Source: Arthrobacter_B sp038069765
GTDB lineage: Bacteria; Actinomycetota; Actinomycetes; Actinomycetales; Micrococcaceae
Length of the DNA: 64,000 nt
Direction of reading: 5' to 3'
Assembly: GCF_038069765.1 (NCBI RefSeq)
Contig: NZ_JBBPFS010000001.1
Span: forward strand, 248,001-312,000
A program made the translations under genes and the position numbers. Below are positions 49,471 through 57,848 of this stretch, one piece after another (position 1 is the first letter of the stretch; each line of letters begins with the position of its first letter). Under the pieces are notes generated by a model that saw nothing but the letters and a program-made list of their open reading frames with translations, made no database searches and was not told the origin of the DNA.

Positions 49471-51119
49471 TGGGCGCCGGAACACCCCTAAACCTGGACG
49501 GTTTTCGTCAGCTTCTTCCGGACAGCGGCGCACTGCAGGCGCAGGCAGAACTGATGAAGACGGCAGCTGAGGACATCGAATCAATTGCGTCCTCAACGGC
49601 CGGCACCTGGGAGGGGCTGCAGGGCTCAGGCGTTTACTCGGCACCGGGGCAGGAACAGGTATTTGGGGCCTTCGCGCCCGTCCGAATCCGCGGCAGTGAC
49701 TTGTTGACCGCTGTCGCAGAGGCCTCCAGTGCAATGAAGGGCTTCGCGGAGGCGGCGGAGGACATCCGGCGGCGCTTCAACTCCGAAGTGGTACCCGGAG
49801 CGGAGTCCTTCCTCTCCGAAACCGCCGGGCAGGCAACCCACGAGTGGGACGATGACGATGAGCTGGTGGAGCGGCAGAACTTTCTCGTGTCGCGGATGAA
49901 CGCCCTCGCAGCAGACCTGGATGCGGCCCAGCGGGCCTGCGCCAGAGCGTTGGGAAGCATCGAAATGGGCGGCAGCGTGTGTGCTCCCATTCCGGAGCAG
50001 CGCACTCCCGGAGACAGGCTGGGCCTGATGCATGCCATGGGACGCGGCAGCGGGATCATCCCGGAGACGGATCGCGGTCTCACCCGGCGGCAGCTCGACG
50101 GCGCTAAACCCGGTGACCTGCCGTGGGGCTGGAAGGTGGAACGGGACAACGGCAGCAGCCACATCCAAAAGGGGGTCCAGGACCAGGTCCGGGGGATCGC
50201 CGACGACGCCGTCGTCCTCGCGGGCGGCCACGGTGTCGAGGCCCAGCTTGACCTGCTGCAGGGCAGTGCCTTTTTCCTGGGTGCCGTGACCGGCGGACCG
50301 CGGGCAAATGCGAACCGGGAACGGCTGCTCCGTGAAATGGTCCACACGGAACTGTTCAAGACCGACCCCCTGCGGGCGCTCGGCCGCTTGTCATTTGATC
50401 TGGGGACCGTCCTGATTCCCGGAGGCCTGGCAGCGAAGGGCGCAGCGTGGCTTCGAACAGGCACACCGCCGGGAATCCACTCCGTCAGGGAAGCGCAACC
50501 GGGTCTGCTGGACCATCTGCAAAGTCTGTACGGAGCGGAACCGGAGCAGCCCCCGCCGTTCCCCGCGGGACCGCCCGACCAAAGAAACCCGTCGGGAGTC
50601 GGCCGCGACCCGGACCAGCCCCCGGTACCGGGCGATAACGACTACGGAAACGGTGTCTGGGAAAACATCAAGCGGAGGGAGCAGGGCGCCGCGTACCAGG
50701 AGTACATAACGGGAGTGAAGCCGCCCGGTGCTGGCCTTGCCACTGAGTATGTGCTGCCGTCCGAGAACGCTTTCCGTAACAGGGTGGAATTCGACGGCCA
50801 TTACTGGAGCCCCGGCCCGCCGCCGAAAGAAGTTTTCCTTGAGGCTAAAGGCCGGTATGCCTTCATGGACAACTTTATTGCCAAAGAGGACAAAGAGTCA
50901 GGGCGTGTTCCGGCGCGTACCAAACTGGATTGGATAGTCCAGGAGAAATGGATCATCGGTCAGATGCAGACCCAGGTTGATGCCCTGGCAGACAACCCGC
51001 ATGCAACGCTTGAATGGTACGTTGCCGATGAACTGGCGGCGCAGAGACTGCAGCAGCAGATTGATTTGGACGAGGAGCTCAGGGGCATGGTCAAGGTCAT
51101 TTGGGAACCGCATCCGTGA
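49470..51119 (+). CDS. Polymorphic toxin with Tox-REase-5-type C-terminal domain
   Basis: 549 residues. The N-terminal ~100 residues (LLPDSGALQAQAELMKTAAE) share a domain with the protein at 30120. A helical middle region and a Pro-rich linker (~355-385) lead to a C-terminal domain with WENIKRREQGAAYQEYITG, FRNRVEFDGHYW (~439) and VFLEAKGRYAFMDN (~457), the strand Asp and E-x-K of a restriction-endonuclease fold as in Tox-REase-5. The DNA-cleaving role is inferred. The start may be GTG 49467 or ATG 49470. Followed by an Imm52-like gene, as expected for this toxin class. Confidence 0.88.
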   Translation: MGAGTPLNLDGFRQLLPDSGALQAQAELMKTAAEDIESIASSTAGTWEGLQGSGVYSAPGQEQVFGAFAPVRIRGSDLLTAVAEASSAMKGFAEAAEDIRRRFNSEVVPGAESFLSETAGQATHEWDDDDELVERQNFLVSRMNALAADLDAAQRACARALGSIEMGGSVCAPIPEQRTPGDRLGLMHAMGRGSGIIPETDRGLTRRQLDGAKPGDLPWGWKVERDNGSSHIQKGVQDQVRGIADDAVVLAGGHGVEAQLDLLQGSAFFLGAVTGGPRANANRERLLREMVHTELFKTDPLRALGRLSFDLGTVLIPGGLAAKGAAWLRTGTPPGIHSVREAQPGLLDHLQSLYGAEPEQPPPFPAGPPDQRNPSGVGRDPDQPPVPGDNDYGNGVWENIKRREQGAAYQEYITGVKPPGAGLATEYVLPSENAFRNRVEFDGHYWSPGPPPKEVFLEAKGRYAFMDNFIAKEDKESGRVPARTKLDWIVQEKWIIGQMQTQVDALADNPHATLEWYVADELAAQRLQQQIDLDEELRGMVKVIWEPHP

Positions 51120-51157
51120 CGACAGGGAAAAGAGACGAAGTGGGCAAGTCGGAAAAG

Positions 51158-51967
51158 ATGACCACGGCATCCGAGGTGTTCAGCCCCGAGCATGGGCAGA
51201 TAACCCTCTACATGGCATGGAAAGGACGCGGTGAGACGTCCGGGGAGATTGCGGCGAGGCTCCTGCAGACCATGTCGGTCCTGGCAGACCGGTACTCGAA
51301 TGACTCTGCCGGCTTCTACAGCCTGGGCGGGGACAATCTTGAGAGCCGAATCCGCTTACCCGGCAAACTTAAGGAACTCGCCGTTTACGCGGCCGGGAAG
51401 ACTGACCAGGACGAGGATGGTGCGCACCACGAGAACGGCAGGACCCGGCTCGTTGCTTTGCTTTTGCCTGATCCTTCCGCCCCTGATCTGCAGTCGGACG
51501 CAATGCTGAGCGTGGTTGCGGGAACTTCCCTGGGACTGACCAACAAAGTGTCAGTGCAGTTTGAATCCGGCTTCCCGCTGGGCACCCCAGCGGAGGCGGC
51601 CCGCTGGTTTCTGGAGCTGGTCCGGATCTGGCAGCCGGAGTACGCCCTGTTGAAGACCGGCCTGACCAACAGCACGGACTACAGCCTTGGTACTTATGCG
51701 GGATATCTGTCGTGGGTCTCCAACAAGGCCTTTGACCCCGTGCCGCCGCTTGCATCTGCGGTTCAAATTCCCTTTGGCGACGGCATGCTTTACGCAGCAA
51801 GAAACTGGACCCTCGATGGCTTTGCTGCCCTCTCGCGGGACTTGGCCAAGGCAGGGGCCGGACAGGTACTTCAGATACCCAAGTTCCAGGACCCCCCTGA
51901 GTTTCCCAGCCAATATCCCGAGGAGTTGTTCAGGCTGGACGAGCAAGTCCGCTGGGATGCCCGCTAA
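51158..51967 (+). CDS. Imm52-family immunity protein
   Basis: 269 residues, cytoplasmic, with no signal peptide. ITLYMAWKGRGETSGEIAAR, LGLTNKVSVQFESGFPLG, EAARWFLELVRIWQPEYALL and YLSWVSNKAFD fit the Imm52 family found behind Tox-REase-5 toxins. It should bind and neutralise the nuclease of the preceding gene. The start is uncertain: ATG 51158 lies at the domain edge; GTG 51116 would overlap the toxin stop (GTGA) and allow translational coupling. Confidence 0.83.
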   Translation: MTTASEVFSPEHGQITLYMAWKGRGETSGEIAARLLQTMSVLADRYSNDSAGFYSLGGDNLESRIRLPGKLKELAVYAAGKTDQDEDGAHHENGRTRLVALLLPDPSAPDLQSDAMLSVVAGTSLGLTNKVSVQFESGFPLGTPAEAARWFLELVRIWQPEYALLKTGLTNSTDYSLGTYAGYLSWVSNKAFDPVPPLASAVQIPFGDGMLYAARNWTLDGFAALSRDLAKAGAGQVLQIPKFQDPPEFPSQYPEELFRLDEQVRWDAR

Positions 51968-52084
51968 CCGGGCACCCGGTTCACTTCCTTATTAACTCCT
52001 GAACGACAAAGCCGACATGCCGCCGCGAGTCACACCCCGACCCCCGATTCCGTTCCGAGCCGCGTCACAGCGTAGCCTTGACCT

Positions 52085-52348
52085 GTGAAAACCTTCGAAG
52101 ACCTCTTTGCAGAGCTGAGTGAGAAAGCGCAGAACCGCCCCGCCGGTTCACGCACGGTAGCTGAACTGGAATCGGGCGTTCACGGCATCGGCAAGAAGAT
52201 TGTCGAAGAAGCCGCCGAAGTCTGGATGGCCGCCGAATACGAATCCGAAGCCGAATGTGCCGAGGAGATCTCCCAGCTGCTCTACCACCTGCAGGTACTC
52301 ATGCTCGCCAAGGGCATGACCCTCGAGGACGTTTACAAGCATCTCTAG
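52085..52348 (+). CDS. hisE: Phosphoribosyl-ATP pyrophosphatase
   Basis: 87-residue MazG-like helical enzyme, step two of histidine synthesis. KTFEDLFAELSEKAQ, KIVEEAAEVWMAAEYES and ECAEEISQLLYHLQVLM contain the metal-binding acidic residues. Starts at GTG 52085. Free-standing HisE (not fused to HisI) directly ahead of hisG is the normal actinobacterial order. Confidence 0.96.
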   Translation: MKTFEDLFAELSEKAQNRPAGSRTVAELESGVHGIGKKIVEEAAEVWMAAEYESEAECAEEISQLLYHLQVLMLAKGMTLEDVYKHL

Positions 52349-52426
52349 CCACGCGCTGAACCAGTGCGTGGCCCCGCCGGCAAACCTCACCCCACAAACA
52401 GTGACTTCCAGCGAAAGATGCCTCCC

Positions 52427-53269
52427 ATGCTCCGTGTAGCCGTCCCCAACAAGGGATCCCTCTCCGAATCCGCCTCCGCCATGCTCTCCGAAGCGGGCTA
52501 CCGCCAGCGACGCGACAGCCGCGAACTGGTCCTGGTTGATCCGGACAACGACATTGAATTCTTCTTCCTCCGCCCCCGAGACATCGCCGTGTACGTCGGC
52601 GCCGGAACGCTCGACGTCGGCATCACCGGCCGCGACCTGTTCCTGGACGCCGAGGTGGACGCCGAAGAACTGATGAACCTGGGCTTCGCCAAGTCCACCT
52701 TCCGCTTCGCCGGACCGGCAGGCGACTTCACCTCCGTCGACCAGCTCGAAGGCAAGCGCCTGGCCACCAGCTACGACGGCCTGCTGCGCAACTACCTGGC
52801 GGAGCGCGGAATCAACGCTTCGGTGGTGAGGCTCGACGGCGCCGTTGAGTCCTCTGTGCGCCTCGGTGTCGCGGACGCGATTGCCGACGTCGTCGAAACC
52901 GGAACCACCCTGCGCGCCGCCGGCATGGAGATCTTCGGCGAACCCATCCTGAAGTCGGAGGCCATCCTGATCGGCCGCCGCGGAGCCAGCCCCGCCGGCG
53001 TCGACGTCCTGATCCGCCGCCTGCGCGGCGTCCAGGTGGCGCACCAGTACGTGATGATGGACTACGACGTGCGCCGCGAACTCGTGGACGCGGCAGCTGC
53101 GCTGACGCCGGGCCTGGAATCGCCCACCGTATCGCCCCTGCAGGACAGCGGCTGGGTGGCGGTGCGCTCCATGATCAAGAAGTCGGACACGAACCGGATC
53201 ATGGACGAGCTCTACGACCTCGGCGCCCGCGCCATTCTCGTGAGCACCATCCACGCCTGCCGGATCTAG
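52427..53269 (+). CDS. hisG: ATP phosphoribosyltransferase (long form)
   Basis: 280 residues; first and feedback-regulated enzyme of histidine synthesis. MLRVAVPNKGSLSESASAML start, GTLDVGITGRDLF, SYDGLLRNYLAERG and the PRPP loop DAIADVVETGTTLRAAG are present, followed by the ~75-residue ACT-like regulatory domain (SGWVAVRSMIKKSDTNRIMD), so it is the long, HisZ-independent form. An upstream ATG at 52418 adds three residues. Confidence 0.96.
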   Translation: MLRVAVPNKGSLSESASAMLSEAGYRQRRDSRELVLVDPDNDIEFFFLRPRDIAVYVGAGTLDVGITGRDLFLDAEVDAEELMNLGFAKSTFRFAGPAGDFTSVDQLEGKRLATSYDGLLRNYLAERGINASVVRLDGAVESSVRLGVADAIADVVETGTTLRAAGMEIFGEPILKSEAILIGRRGASPAGVDVLIRRLRGVQVAHQYVMMDYDVRRELVDAAAALTPGLESPTVSPLQDSGWVAVRSMIKKSDTNRIMDELYDLGARAILVSTIHACRI

Positions 53270-53281
53270 GGGAGGAACACC

Positions 53282-54052
53282 GTGAGTGTTGCCATCCGTG
53301 TTATTCCCTGCCTGGACGTTGACGCCGGCCGCGTGGTCAAGGGCATTAACTTCGAGGGCCTGCGCGACGCCGGAGATCCTGTGGAGCTGGCGCACCGCTA
53401 TGACCGTGCCGGTGCCGACGAACTGACCTTCCTGGACGTCACGGCGTCCTCGGGGGAGCGGGACAACGTGTTCGACGTCGTCTCCCGGACCGCGGAGGAA
53501 GTCTTTATTCCGCTGACGGTCGGCGGCGGAGTGCGCGGCATTGCCGACGTTGACCGGCTGCTGCGCTCCGGCGCGGACAAGGCCTCCATCAACTCGGCCG
53601 CCGTCGCACGACCGGACGTCATCAATGAGATCACCCGGCACTTCGGTTCCCAGGTGCTGGTGCTCTCCGTGGACGCACGGCGCACGCACGACGGCGCCAC
53701 GCCGTCGGGCTTTGAAATCACCACGCACGGCGGCCGCCGGGGGACCGGGATCGACGCTGTCGCCTGGGCCCGCGAAGCAGCTGACCGCGGCGTGGGGGAA
53801 ATTCTGCTGAACTCGATCGACGCTGACGGCACCCGCGAGGGTTTCGACATCGAGATGATCAAGGCCGTCCGCGCTGCCGTGGACGTGCCGCTGATTGCCT
53901 CCGGGGGAGCGGGCAAGCCGGAGCATTTCCCGGCCGCTGTGATTGCCGGGGCAGACGCCGTCCTGGCCGCCTCGGTGTTCCACTTCGGGCCCGACGACGC
54001 AATCCAGCAGGTCAAGCAGGCCATCCGCGACGCCGGGTTCCCGGTCCGCTAG
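53282..54052 (+). CDS. hisF: Imidazole glycerol phosphate synthase cyclase subunit
   Basis: 256-residue TIM barrel. Catalytic Asp in VIPCLDVDAGRVVKG and the second Asp in LLNSIDADGTREGF, plus TVGGGVRGI and LIASGGAGKPEHF phosphate loops. It works with HisH (outside the window). GTG start with GGGGAGGAA upstream, 12 bp after hisG. Confidence 0.97.
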   Translation: MSVAIRVIPCLDVDAGRVVKGINFEGLRDAGDPVELAHRYDRAGADELTFLDVTASSGERDNVFDVVSRTAEEVFIPLTVGGGVRGIADVDRLLRSGADKASINSAAVARPDVINEITRHFGSQVLVLSVDARRTHDGATPSGFEITTHGGRRGTGIDAVAWAREAADRGVGEILLNSIDADGTREGFDIEMIKAVRAAVDVPLIASGGAGKPEHFPAAVIAGADAVLAASVFHFGPDDAIQQVKQAIRDAGFPVR

Positions 54053-54055
54053 GGG

Positions 54056-54101
54056 TTCCCGGAAACGCTGCGCGTTGCCGGAAACGCTGCGCGCGGTTTC
54101 C
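54056..54101 (+). repeat. 19-bp direct repeat with hairpin after hisF
   Basis: TTCCCGGAAACGCTGCGCG (54056-54074) and TTGCCGGAAACGCTGCGCG (54075-54093) differ at one base; GGAAAC in the second copy can pair with GTTTCC ending at 54101. It lies between convergent hisF and the ManA-like gene and could serve as a weak shared terminator. Confidence 0.7.
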
Positions 54102-54133
54102 AAGACCGCGTGTGCAGCCGCCGCGAAAAGCAG

Positions 54134-55249
54134 CTATTGCGTTGAGGCGACGAAGATCTGCGACGGCCCGGTGACGGTGGCCGTCGCAGAATCGCCGGCG
54201 TACAGGATCTTGGCCCCGGGCTCCACCTCGGCCGTAACCTCATCCACAGTGATGCCGGCGGGTTCCATCGCGGCCAGTATTACACTGAACGGTCCCACAC
54301 GGACTGGCATCGGATCATCGCCTACGACTACCCGCCGCAGGTCCAGATCGTCGCTCCAGAGCGGAATGCGCTGCTCGCCGTTGCCCACATCGAGCACGGG
54401 CAGGGGAGACGGCTGCGGCTGTCCGCCGCCCGTCAGAAGCTGCAGTTCGCAGAGGTCCACGTGCTCCTTGGTCAAACCGGCTTGCAGCGCATTATCGGAG
54501 TTGCCCATAACCAGCACTGCCTGGCCGGACAGATAGGTATGCAGGCACCCGGGAGGTATCACGGCTACCTGCCCGGGATCCAGCCGGATCAGCTTCATGC
54601 AGAGGGCCAGCAGGACGCCCCGGTCGTGGGGGAAAATCTGCTGCAGCCGGCGGACTACGGCGGCTGCTTCGGCGGCGGGTCCTTCCCCGTCCCTTACGCG
54701 CTCCACGGCCTCAGCTGTTTCCCGCAGTGCAGCTGTGTTTTCGCCAGGCGTCATGCGCAGCACGGAGTGGATGGCGGTCTCATGGCGGAAGGAAAGGTAG
54801 GAACGCAGCCAGGGCAGTTCCAGCCCGGAAGCGATGGCCTGAAGTTCTTCCGTGGTCCGTTCGCCGGCCAGCACGCGCAAAGGCGTGAGGGCTACGGCGA
54901 CCTCACACTTCGGGTGGCGGTCCTTGTAGTTACGGTTTCCGGCGCCTAAGGGCACGCCCCGGGCCTGCTCCCGTACGAAACCCGTCAGAGCCTGCTCCCC
55001 ATGCGGGTGCAGCATGATGGGCGGCGGAACATCGGCGTCCAGGACTTTGAGGCGGAAGGGAAAAGGAGAACCGGTTTCGGCTTCCTGATGGGGTACAGCA
55101 ACCGGCCGGTCTCCGGCAATCCGCTCCAACGTTTGCCGGTAGGTCTCGGGGTCCCAGCCAATGAGCATGCCGCGCGAGGACGGGGGTGAAGGTCGGCGGG
55201 CGGATGCTTCGGACATTGGGCGGGCAGAATCAGTACGCACGCGGGTCAC
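54134..55249 (-). CDS. manA: Divergent class I mannose-6-phosphate isomerase (ManA-like)
   Basis: 371 residues of the cupin-type phosphomannose isomerase. RLKVLDADVPPPIMLHPHGE aligns with the zinc segment, NRNYKDRHPKCEVAVAL holds the zinc Glu, and IPPGCLHTYLSGQAVLVMGN the third zinc His with N-S-D-N. Two oddities: the Gln of the usual S-L-Q-x-H-P zinc motif is replaced (Met) while the His stays, and the normal N-terminal ~50 residues with Y-x-W-G are replaced by a Ser/Arg/Pro-rich stretch. It may be a paralogue with altered activity rather than the main ManA. Likely start at 55249. Confidence 0.8.
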   Translation of the reverse strand: MTRVRTDSARPMSEASARRPSPPSSRGMLIGWDPETYRQTLERIAGDRPVAVPHQEAETGSPFPFRLKVLDADVPPPIMLHPHGEQALTGFVREQARGVPLGAGNRNYKDRHPKCEVAVALTPLRVLAGERTTEELQAIASGLELPWLRSYLSFRHETAIHSVLRMTPGENTAALRETAEAVERVRDGEGPAAEAAAVVRRLQQIFPHDRGVLLALCMKLIRLDPGQVAVIPPGCLHTYLSGQAVLVMGNSDNALQAGLTKEHVDLCELQLLTGGGQPQPSPLPVLDVGNGEQRIPLWSDDLDLRRVVVGDDPMPVRVGPFSVILAAMEPAGITVDEVTAEVEPGAKILYAGDSATATVTGPSQIFVASTQ

Positions 55250-55457
55250 TTACATCACCAAGGTGGGACAAAGAGGAAAATATCGGGAACCGGAGGGTCC
55301 GACAAATACACAACCGGTCCTACTAATTATAGGCGTTCCCTCCGCAGCTTGCGGCTCACTGCGCCGGGCCGGATGCCGTGCTTTTCCTGCGGACTCAATC
55401 GGTAACTTCCGCGGACACAGGCCACAATGGTTCCTGTCACTCCACGAAGGGAAATAA

Positions 55458-56675
55458 ATGCGCTCCACCGCCGGCCCCGGCCTGCTCTTTGTCCTGGTCT
55501 GCGCCATGGGCGCCGGCCCGGTCATGAACTACGGACTTTCCGCCACCAGCACGCTGATCATGGCGGACCTGGGCATCAGCGAAGCGCAGTTCGGGCTGCT
55601 GGCCGCCACCTGTTTCGCCGGAGCCGCTGTCTGCTCCATGTGGCTGGGCCGGCTCAGCGACCGCATCAGTGCCCGGTCCCAGCTGCTGATCATCTTCGGC
55701 GGCACGGCCCTGGCACTGTGCTGCACAGCGGTCTCCGGAAACTACCTGTGGCTGCTGGCCGCCGTCCTGCTCTCAGGCCCGGCCCAGGCCATCTCCAACC
55801 CCACCACCAACCGGATCATCATCCACGCAGTGGAGCCGGGAAAGCGGCCGGGTTGGATGGGAATCAAGCAGTCCGGCGTGCAGGCCAGCCAGCTGTTTTC
55901 CAGCCTCTTTTTCCCCGCCGCAGCCCTCCTCGCAGGGTGGCGCGGGGCCGCAGCGGGCGCGGCCCTGGTCCTGGGCCTGTTGCTGGCCTACGCCTGGCAC
56001 CGTGTGCCCGCTGAGCCGCGGGGGCTGTCCGCGCCTGCGTCCGCGCAGCGGCCGGCGGACCGGAAATTCCCCGCCTCGGTCTGGCTGCTGGCCGCCTTCG
56101 CCCTGTTCTCCGGCGCCGGAATGCAGGCCACCAATGTTTACCTGCCCCTGTTTGCCCAGCGGGAGATCGGCTTCTCGCTGCTGATGGGCGGCGTCACCGC
56201 GGCCGTGGCCGGCGTCGTCGGGGTCGTCTCCCGGGTGCTCTGGGGGCGGCGAATGGCAGACGGCATCCGGGCTTCCACGCTGCTGCTGATCCTGGCCGCC
56301 GGCGCCGTCTGCGGCGCGGCCCTGCTTCTCGCCGCCGGGCAGACCGGCGCTCCGGGGCTGCTGTGGGCCGGTGTCATTTTCCACGGCGCGTCAGTGCTGG
56401 GCGTGAACGTGGTGGTGATGGCCGGCGTGCTCCGGGAGGTGCCGAAGGAGCGGGTGGGCGCGGCATCCGGGGCCGTGTCGCTCGGCATGTATTCCGGGTT
56501 TGCGCTGGGACCGCTGGCCATGGGCCTGCTGCTCCAGTATTCCGGCGGTTTCCTCACCGGCTGGGTGTGCATCGGCGCGGCGTACCTGATCTGCGGCGTA
56601 ATCGGCCTCGCGCACCGGCGGCTGGGCTCGAAACAGAAGCGGCCCGGCGCCGTCGTCCGCTCCCCGAGGAAATAA
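55458..56675 (+). CDS. MFS transporter (12 helices)
   Basis: 405 residues. Twelve hydrophobic segments are seen; the loop after helix 2 reads MWLGRLSDRISARSQLLIIF, the G-x-L-x-D-R motif of MFS carriers, with a mirrored RVLWGRRMADGIRASTLLLI in the second half. It starts MRSTAGPGLLFVLVCAMGAG with GAAGGGAAAT upstream. The substrate cannot be predicted. The zinc alcohol dehydrogenase follows on the same strand after 67 bp. Confidence 0.9.
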   Translation: MRSTAGPGLLFVLVCAMGAGPVMNYGLSATSTLIMADLGISEAQFGLLAATCFAGAAVCSMWLGRLSDRISARSQLLIIFGGTALALCCTAVSGNYLWLLAAVLLSGPAQAISNPTTNRIIIHAVEPGKRPGWMGIKQSGVQASQLFSSLFFPAAALLAGWRGAAAGAALVLGLLLAYAWHRVPAEPRGLSAPASAQRPADRKFPASVWLLAAFALFSGAGMQATNVYLPLFAQREIGFSLLMGGVTAAVAGVVGVVSRVLWGRRMADGIRASTLLLILAAGAVCGAALLLAAGQTGAPGLLWAGVIFHGASVLGVNVVVMAGVLREVPKERVGAASGAVSLGMYSGFALGPLAMGLLLQYSGGFLTGWVCIGAAYLICGVIGLAHRRLGSKQKRPGAVVRSPRK

Positions 56676-56742
56676 ACGACGCCGGAGCAGACTTGTGCTT
56701 AAAGTGCCCTTTGGCACTGTTCCCCCCACAGCATGGAGAAAT

Positions 56743-57783
56743 ATGACCACCGCACGCGCTTACGCCGCCACCTCTGCCACCGACCCGCTGGTTCCCACCA
56801 CGATTGAACGCCGCGACGTCGGCGCTCATGATGTCCTTATCGACATCGCCTACGCCGGAGTCTGCCACTCGGACATCCACACTGTCCGCGGCGAGTGGGG
56901 ACCCATCGCCTACCCGCAGGTGGTTGGGCATGAAATCGTCGGCACCGTGGCCGAGGTTGGATCCGAGGTCACCAAGCACAAGGTCGGCGATCGCGTTGGC
57001 GTGGGTTGCCTGGTCAACTCCTGCCGCGAGTGCGAGAACTGCCAGGCCGGCATGGAGAATTACTGCCTCAACGGCAACATCGGCACCTACGCCAGCAAGG
57101 ACGTGGACGGCAGCATCACCCAGGGCGGTTACGCCACCTCCGTGGTGGTCAATGATGACTTTGTCCTCAGCGTGCCGGAGAGCATTCCGTACGAAGCTGC
57201 GGCACCGCTGCTCTGCGCCGGCATCACCACGTACTCGCCCCTCGTGCACTGGAACGCAGGGCCGGGCAAGAAGGTCGCCGTCGTCGGCATGGGCGGCCTC
57301 GGCCACATGGCCGTGAAGATCGCCGTCGCCATGGGCGCCGACGTCACCGTCCTGTCGCAGACGCTGAGCAAGCAGGAGGACGGGCTGCGCTTCGGCGCCA
57401 AGGACTACTTTGCGACCAGCGACGAGAGCACCTTCGAGAAGCTGTCCAACACCTTTGACCTGATCATCAACACGGTCAGCGCTCCGATCGACCTGCAGCA
57501 GTACCTGTCACTGCTGCGACTGGACGGCACTATGGTCAGCGTGGGTGCCCCGCCGGAGGCCCTGCCGATCTCCGTCTTCACCCTGATGGGCAAGCGCCGT
57601 TCCTACGCCGCCTCGAACATCGGCGGCATCCGCGAAACGCAGGAAATGCTGGACTTCTGCGCCGAGCACAACATTGCTCCCGAGATCGAACTGATCAGCG
57701 CCGAGGACATCAACACCGCCTACGAGCGTGTGCTGAAGTCCGACGTCCGCTACCGGTTTGTCATCGACGCCGCGACGATCTAG
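56743..57783 (+). CDS. Zinc-dependent alcohol dehydrogenase (CAD/YahK-like)
   Basis: 346 residues. Catalytic zinc ligands in GVCHSDIHTV and VVGHEIVG, structural zinc cysteines in SCRECENCQAGMENYC, NADP(H) loop VVGMGGLGHMAVKIAVAMGA (~188-207), and YAASNIGGIRETQEM near the C-terminus, typical of NADPH-dependent aldehyde reductases of the cinnamyl-alcohol-dehydrogenase group. Start ATG 56743 behind GGAG. A strong terminator follows at 57801. Confidence 0.94.
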   Translation: MTTARAYAATSATDPLVPTTIERRDVGAHDVLIDIAYAGVCHSDIHTVRGEWGPIAYPQVVGHEIVGTVAEVGSEVTKHKVGDRVGVGCLVNSCRECENCQAGMENYCLNGNIGTYASKDVDGSITQGGYATSVVVNDDFVLSVPESIPYEAAAPLLCAGITTYSPLVHWNAGPGKKVAVVGMGGLGHMAVKIAVAMGADVTVLSQTLSKQEDGLRFGAKDYFATSDESTFEKLSNTFDLIINTVSAPIDLQQYLSLLRLDGTMVSVGAPPEALPISVFTLMGKRRSYAASNIGGIRETQEMLDFCAEHNIAPEIELISAEDINTAYERVLKSDVRYRFVIDAATI

Positions 57784-57800
57784 TCCCTGACCACAGAATA

Positions 57801-57830
57801 GGGCGCCGCACCCGGACGGGTGCGGCGCCC
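57801..57830. terminator. Strong hairpin between convergent genes
   Basis: A perfect 13-bp GC-rich stem (57801-57813 with 57818-57830) with loop GGAC, 17 bp after the alcohol dehydrogenase stop and 18 bp before the TetR stop. T-tracts are short, so it probably serves both directions with moderate efficiency. Confidence 0.8.
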
Positions 57831-57848
57831 TTGGCGCTTCAAGGTGCC

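Noticed and set aside
52148..54103. 651-codon minus-strand open frame
   Set aside because: Antisense to hisE, hisG and hisF; a consequence of GC-rich codon bias.
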